From: Augochlora pura
Lineage: Eukaryota > Arthropoda > Insecta > Hymenoptera > Halictidae
Length of the DNA stretch: 64,000 nucleotides
NCBI RefSeq assembly: GCF_028453695.1
Contig: NC_135776.1
Location: forward strand, 19,932,069 to 19,996,068
Direction of reading: 5' to 3'
The notes beneath the pieces were generated by a model that made no database searches, had not been told where the DNA came from, and was given only the letters and a program-made list of their open reading frames with translations. Every line of letters starts with the position of its first letter. The first letter of the stretch is position 1. Positions 58,887 to 64,000 of this stretch are shown here, piece by piece. The position numbers were made by a program, and so were the translations under genes.

Positions 58887-60650
58887 CGGATGGATGGAGG
58901 AACGAGCACCTTGCTGACTCGGCGGCGGCTGGCTTGTCTTCAGACGTCGCTCCGAACCGGAACTGGAACGTCCGCTGGAACCAGCCGCCCCCGCGTTCCT
59001 CCCCCTCTTTCTATCTGTCTTTCTCTCTTTCCGTCTACCTCGAAGCCCGCCCTTTTCCCGTTTCTATGTCAGCCTTCCGTCCCGCGGGATCCACGTAATC
59101 CTCTTCCATCATTTCGCAACGACGATATGAAAAGAGTACTTATGTGGGTTCAATTATGAAACGGCACACCAATAAAACCACTGTCTCTCTCTCTCTCACT
59201 CTTTCTCTTTCTCTAACTCTCTTTGGTACGCGCGCTCTGGCTTTTCGTGGCTCCTTTCCTCCGCCGACCAGGCATCTAACGTTAATCTTAATACCGGTTT
59301 TTATACGGCATCCAAGGGGAGCCGTATTCCGGGAAGACTGCGAAATTGCTTCGTTTAGCCGACCCGAATGGATTTTAATCGATTCTTGAGAACGCGCCGA
59401 CGATTCTTGTCGCTGCGGATTTCATTCGGACATGCGAGATCGTGATGCCTCTGCTCAACATGTCGCATCGTCTGATTCCGCGAAATTTGTTACAATAATT
59501 GCCAGATTTAAAGTTCGAGGTTTATACTAAATCTACCATACGGTAAAATTGACTATATAGAAGAATAAAATAAATACCGATGTACAAGAATATCTTACTC
59601 TATTTGGCAATGTTTGACCACTAGAAAGAGTAAAATTAATTTTTAATTAAAATCTAAAAAGTATTTTAATCAATTGTATTATTAAGTATTAATGATTTGA
59701 TAAGATAAACTATTTAGTTATTAAAGTAGACTATTAAAGTGAAAGTGTACAATACACAAAGAAACGAATACATATATATAGCTATACCAAAAAAGATATA
59801 TCAAGAAAAATGATAATATCCAGCGAGCATAACTAATAACAAAATCCAGCCGTACCTAAAAGTTTAATTATCTAAATTATTATCGATATTGTTTATCTGA
59901 AGTAAAACAACGCCTCGATAAAGCTTGAAGGATACCACGTTTCGAATAAATATTTTAGTAAAACATAACCTGACATAACCTCACACAATCTATCGAATGA
60001 TCGACGAAATACCGAATCGATCGCAAGAAATATGTTTCTCCAGGAACGCAAACGGTATCGGAATTGTTAACAGCCGTGTAAATAGAGCGCGGGCGAAGCT
60101 CGTCGAAGCCGAGTCAGCCGGGTAATTTATTCCGGCGGTGATTTGCAAGTTATGCAGGCGACGAAATTGTAAGAGTCGCGCGCGAGACGCCCCGGCCAGA
60201 TTCGAGGAACGCCGATGAAACAATTAGCGCCGAGCGAACAGAAGCAGAAGCGAGCAACGTGCTCGGAATTAGCACTTTCACCCTCTCGCGCGCCGATTAA
60301 GAAGCTCTTTCCCCTCACACCCCTGCCCCCCCTGCCCCCCCGACCACCGCGCCTCGTTCCTCGTAATCGCTTAATTATTAATCGCATCGAACAGACCTTA
60401 TTAACTCGCGGCAGAGAATTTGCACGCGGCGACAATAATCGCGGTGGTAATTAATATTGGACACTGAATAACGGTTGCCTTGTTACAATGTTAAGCAATC
60501 ACCGATTTTCGTAATTAGGCTCCCTAGATCGCGCCGACGCCGCGCTTCTAATTAAGCTGAAAATAATTGTCGACGCGTGGCATGCGCTGCTCGCACATCC
60601 GTCGCGTTTAGTGCTGATTTCGTGAAAATGAAAAAACCGAACAAAATCGA
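58883..60650. other. Gene-less DNA
   Basis: CT tract at 59185-59213, CpG-rich to 59480, then AT-rich (59500-59990) and mixed. C-rich CCCCCC patch at 60320-60345. No recognised feature otherwise. Confidence 0.55.
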
Positions 60651-60832
60651 TGCTGTTTAAATCGTAAGAAAATCGAAGTGAAAATGCTATTTAAATCGTA
60701 TGAAAAACGAAACGAGAAATTATATTTAAATCGTTAGAAAATCGAAGTGAAAATGCTATTTAAATCGTATGAAAATCGAAACGAAAAATAATATTTAAAT
60801 CGTTAGAAAATCGAAACGAAAACGCTGCTTTA
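60651..60832. repeat. 34/35-bp minisatellite with dimer structure
   Basis: TTAAATCGT occurs at 60657, 60691, 60726, 60760 and 60795, a spacing of 34, 35, 34, 35. Units 2 and 4 share CGTATG, and units 3 and 5 share CGTTAG, so the array has a roughly 69-bp higher-order period. Confidence 0.9.
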
Positions 60833-61901
60833 TTTCATAATAATTCAGCGATCTGTAATTATGCTAACAGACTCGATTAACGCGTGAAACGTTGTCGAGA
60901 GTACGAAATCGCGTTCTCCTTCCGCGACAACGTTTTTTAGGTCGCTCGGTTGCTCCCTTTGACAGCCCTTATCGGTTAATTATCTCCAGCCTACGATAGC
61001 AGGTAATTATACGGCGGAAGCTATAATAGACCACGCGTCTATTATCGAGAGAGAGATAGAGAGAGAGAGCGTCGCTGACCGGAAGGATCAACCGGAAGCC
61101 GCGGCATTCTGCCCGAGATTCGAACGTTTCGTCCAGCTTCTGTCTTTATCGATGTTCCAACGAGACCGACAGCGAACGAGCGGATGCTGTTCCTGTTCCA
61201 GCAAGTATACGAGTCATCCTTGTCGCGTAACTCTGCCGCGCACGCTCCGATCTTAGAGATTTAATTAAATGATCCGCGCGCGCGCGCAACGTCGGAATTA
61301 TTTTATCGAAATGCGATTGGCTTCGGCGGTCGAGCGAGCCCATCTATTTGTAAACGACGGAATCCGACGCGTCTTCGACTCCTCATTAAAACGGAAATTA
61401 AACGCGATAATCTCGCGTTCGCCCAGCGGCCGCTTTCAACTTTCACGAAACTTATTAATTCGGTTTACCATGTCGGAACAATAATTGTTGCGGGGAAATT
61501 CGTTCGCACGGCGATTCGTTCCTCGCTTTTATTGCGCGGCGAAATTTGTTCGCAACGAAATTGACAAACTATCGGCCAGATTTGAACTTTTTGCTCGCGG
61601 AATGTTTGGCTAATATTGTTTTGTATTATATTGTCTGTTATTTCAGTTTATTGGTATTGCTCCGAGGCACCGTATCGATCTTTAATTTTATCTCTATTTT
61701 ATTTCCCCGCGTCTAATTGTCCAACGCAGTTCTCTCGTAGACAACTTCCGTTCCTTTTTATCAGACATTTATTTTGCTCTTTTATTGATCTTTTATTTTT
61801 TTTTTTTATTGGTTTCTGTTTTAATGCTTATCTGTTTAGCTAAGACGAGAAGTTATTTGTTGCGGTGATTCGTGGTAGATTGGTTCGAACAATAGGTTCT
61901 A
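60833..61901. other. Gene-less DNA
   Basis: Contains a GA tract (61048-61069), CGCG alternation (61276-61287) and a T run (61796-61806). The remaining sequence is unique with no recognised feature. Confidence 0.5.
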
Positions 61902-62157
61902 TTTAGCTGCAGCGAACGATATTTATGACCTGGCTTAATAGTTTTTAGCTAATTCGAAATATATTTATGACTCGATCAAATATTCTTTAGCTAATTCGAG
62001 ATATATTGATATGACTTAACCTAATATTTTTTAACTGAATCGGAAGATATTTCTGACTCGACTTAACATGTTTTAGCTGCTTTGGAAAATATTCATGACT
62101 CGACTTAATAATTTCTAGCTGCATCGAAAAATATTTATGACTCGATCTAATAATTTC
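61902..62157. repeat. 42-bp minisatellite, six units
   Basis: ATTTATGACTCGA or a close variant recurs at 61921, 61963, 62005, 62049, 62091 and 62133, spacing 42-44 bp. Each unit also holds TAAT(A)TTTTAGCT. Degenerate, so old. Confidence 0.9.
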
Positions 62158-64000
62158 GGGGACTTTCGATCAGCAACGAAAACGATCGTCGCCTGAACAG
62201 TCAGCTCGTCGCCGCTTCCTGTTGCCGGCCGACCGCGCGCGACCATGTTACCGGTTACACATTTTAAATCTTGCAGCCAATTAAAATCAATAACGCGCGT
62301 ATTCCTCCTCGCGCATACACGGGCATTATCTCCGGCCAATGGAGGGATGCTCATTATCACGGGCGCCATTATTTATCATCCTGCAGCATAGCAGTAAATG
62401 GTGCTTCGACAAAAACGTAGTTATACGGCCGGTGGTACATTGTAAATTATCTCGGCTCGTAGAACACCGCTGCGCGCCCGACCAACGTTCACGTTTAATT
62501 ACTACAAAATCCGCTAGGATCCTCTCGCCGGCCGTGTATATACACGCGCAGCAACATCTTTTTTCCGCCAATTTATTGACCTAATAGCCGGCGATGCGTC
62601 CGCCGATCCATTGTTTCCCGCGAGCCGGTGACACGGCGTACAATAAAATCAATTCCGCGTCTTCGCGTGTTACGGTCGTTTTATTCTTAGCAGCCGACAA
62701 TTGTTTCCCATCGACGAAAGATTCGGTCGACAAATTACGGACACATTTTCAATCGTTTCATCGCAACCATGATTGAATCCACTCGAAGTTCAAATTTGTT
62801 ACGCATATTTTTTTTAAACATAATAGCAAAAGATAATACAATTATCTGGCTACTGGAAAGTTATAGGGATGGAACTTTTCATGGGTCAAGAGCGACCCAA
62901 GTTTCATAGAACAAGCGTGAATAGCTTAGAAAATCCAGGCTGTGAATTTTATGGATCTATGCCAAAAAGACAAGTTGATAAAGAGTAAAATTGCGGAAGA
63001 ATTGTTGATGTATTTCTTTCATCTGATTTATATACATTAAATAATCTCTAATAAATTATCGATACATCGATAAATATATTTCTCAAATTATCTGTATTCG
63101 ACCACCTTGAATCTATATTTATTATGTTTCTATAAACATATACACAGAAATTCGGGGTGGAAATAGCATTAACGTCGCCGTAAGAATGTGGGCGTCGTTT
63201 GCCGTACTAATTGAACGCCGCGTCCGCCGAAAAAAGCCGCGAGTTCCTTGCAAACTGCCGAAGCAATTCCGAGGCGCCAGAAAAAGATAAAGAAGAACAG
63301 TGTTTTGCACCGAACGATCCTAGAGTCGGTCTCAAGTGGTTTGTCGCGGCGCTGCGGAGCGCGTCAAAGGGGGCGGCGCGTCGCGCAACAGCGGAACACG
63401 TTGTCGAAAATATCGGACAATAAAATGGCGCCTGTAAGGAGCGGACGGATTCGCGGGCGACGTTAACGTATCTGCGAAACGACCGGGCCTATTAATATCC
63501 GGGCAGCCGGGTAGCAGCTTGTTCGCTACGTTTTCGTCGTATGTCATCGTTTTATTTTTCCCCGTTAGCGGCGCGGCGCACGGCTCCCTTTCATCTTCGC
63601 TGTCGGGCCACGCGGCGCATCCCTCTCGCAGCCGCGTCTCGTACGGTTTCTTTCCGTGCCTCGAGGACGTCGTAAATCGTCGTGGAGGTGCGCGGGGACG
63701 CGGCGCGACGGCGCACCTTTCGGCTGCTATTCGCGGATAGAAGAAACAAGAAAAGAAGACGCGCGACGCTCCGCAGAAATCGGACAGACGGCCCCGCGGC
63801 TTTTTCGCCGCCGAATAATCGTGTGTCCGTATATCGACCTCCTTCGCTTCTATTCGCGGACTATCACTGCTATTGCCGCGGAGACACACGCGAACCCCGA
63901 CATTCCGCTGCTCTAATTAAACCGAGCGTAGACAGTGGATGAAGCCCCCGTTTCTATCTCCGCTCCGCGGAGGAGTTATTTGGACTCGAACGATGCCCGA
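62158..64000. other. Gene-less DNA to the window end
   Basis: CpG-rich (62160-62770), AT-rich (62780-63130), then strongly CpG-rich to the end. The largest frame (63332-63889, minus, 185 codons) overlaps three plus-strand frames and has no domain. No repeat or RNA gene recognised. Confidence 0.5.

Noticed and set aside
61616..61843. 75-codon hydrophobic plus-strand frame, possible second NUMT
   Set aside because: Phe/Leu-rich because the DNA is T-rich; no mitochondrial protein motif could be read in any frame.
60651..62157. Regularly spaced repeats that might suggest a CRISPR array
   Set aside because: Units are contiguous and degenerate with no unique spacers, and the DNA is eukaryotic; these are minisatellites.

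Overview
This window looks like non-coding nuclear DNA from an insect, most plausibly a hymenopteran (a bee or wasp). The order-level call is an inference. It rests on a nuclear copy of mitochondrial ND1 in which AGA codons fall at conserved serine-tolerant positions (invertebrate mitochondrial code), on mariner-type ends flanked by TA, on many short TTAA-flanked elements, on a CpG-rich background, and on very abundant (GA)n/(CT)n microsatellites. Nothing bacterial or viral is present.

I found no protein-coding gene, rRNA or tRNA that I can support. All long open frames (up to about 290 codons) are Arg/Ser-rich, run through microsatellites or transposon ends, and contain no recognisable domain. 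The window is therefore probably a large intron or an intergenic desert. One site at 4404-4429, a 3' splice site fused directly to a consensus 5' splice site, would fit a recursive-splicing point in a long plus-strand intron.

The recognisable content is repeats. At least seven families of 150-260 bp elements start TTAACCC (or TTAACAC) and end in the inverse complement, with TTAA at both edges. This is the signature of non-autonomous piggyBac-type elements (MITEs). Family A (TTAACCCTTTGCACTCGA) is commonest: 1446, 29137, 33507, 41571, 43807, 46952, 50180, 50852, 52261, 54246. Family B (TTAACCCCTTGCCGTAC) is at 34524, 46847 and 58516, with relics at 4150 and 8390. Families C-G are represented by 56948 (C), 26276 and 31503 (D), 12337 (E), 38242 (F) and 26918 (G). 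One A copy sits inside a B copy (46952 in 46847-47342), and one G copy sits inside a mariner-type relic (26865).

Other landmarks are a complete mariner-type MITE carrying a 123-bp minisatellite (9162-9600), the ND1 NUMT with an adjacent direct repeat (13615-14252), a tandem pair of inverted-ended 131-bp units (15630-15923), a recent 193-bp tandem duplication (52902-53266), a perfect 18-bp hairpin (56831-56873), and several minisatellites (1-230, 18118, 25944, 40412, 60651, 61902).

By region: 1-13 kb is a mosaic of CpG-rich unique DNA and AT-rich blocks. 13-16 kb holds the NUMT and tandem repeats. 16-25 kb is mostly unique with microsatellites. 25-35 kb and 41-59 kb are dense in TTAA elements. 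59-64 kb is unique DNA with two minisatellites. No set of genes working together can be described, because none is visible.
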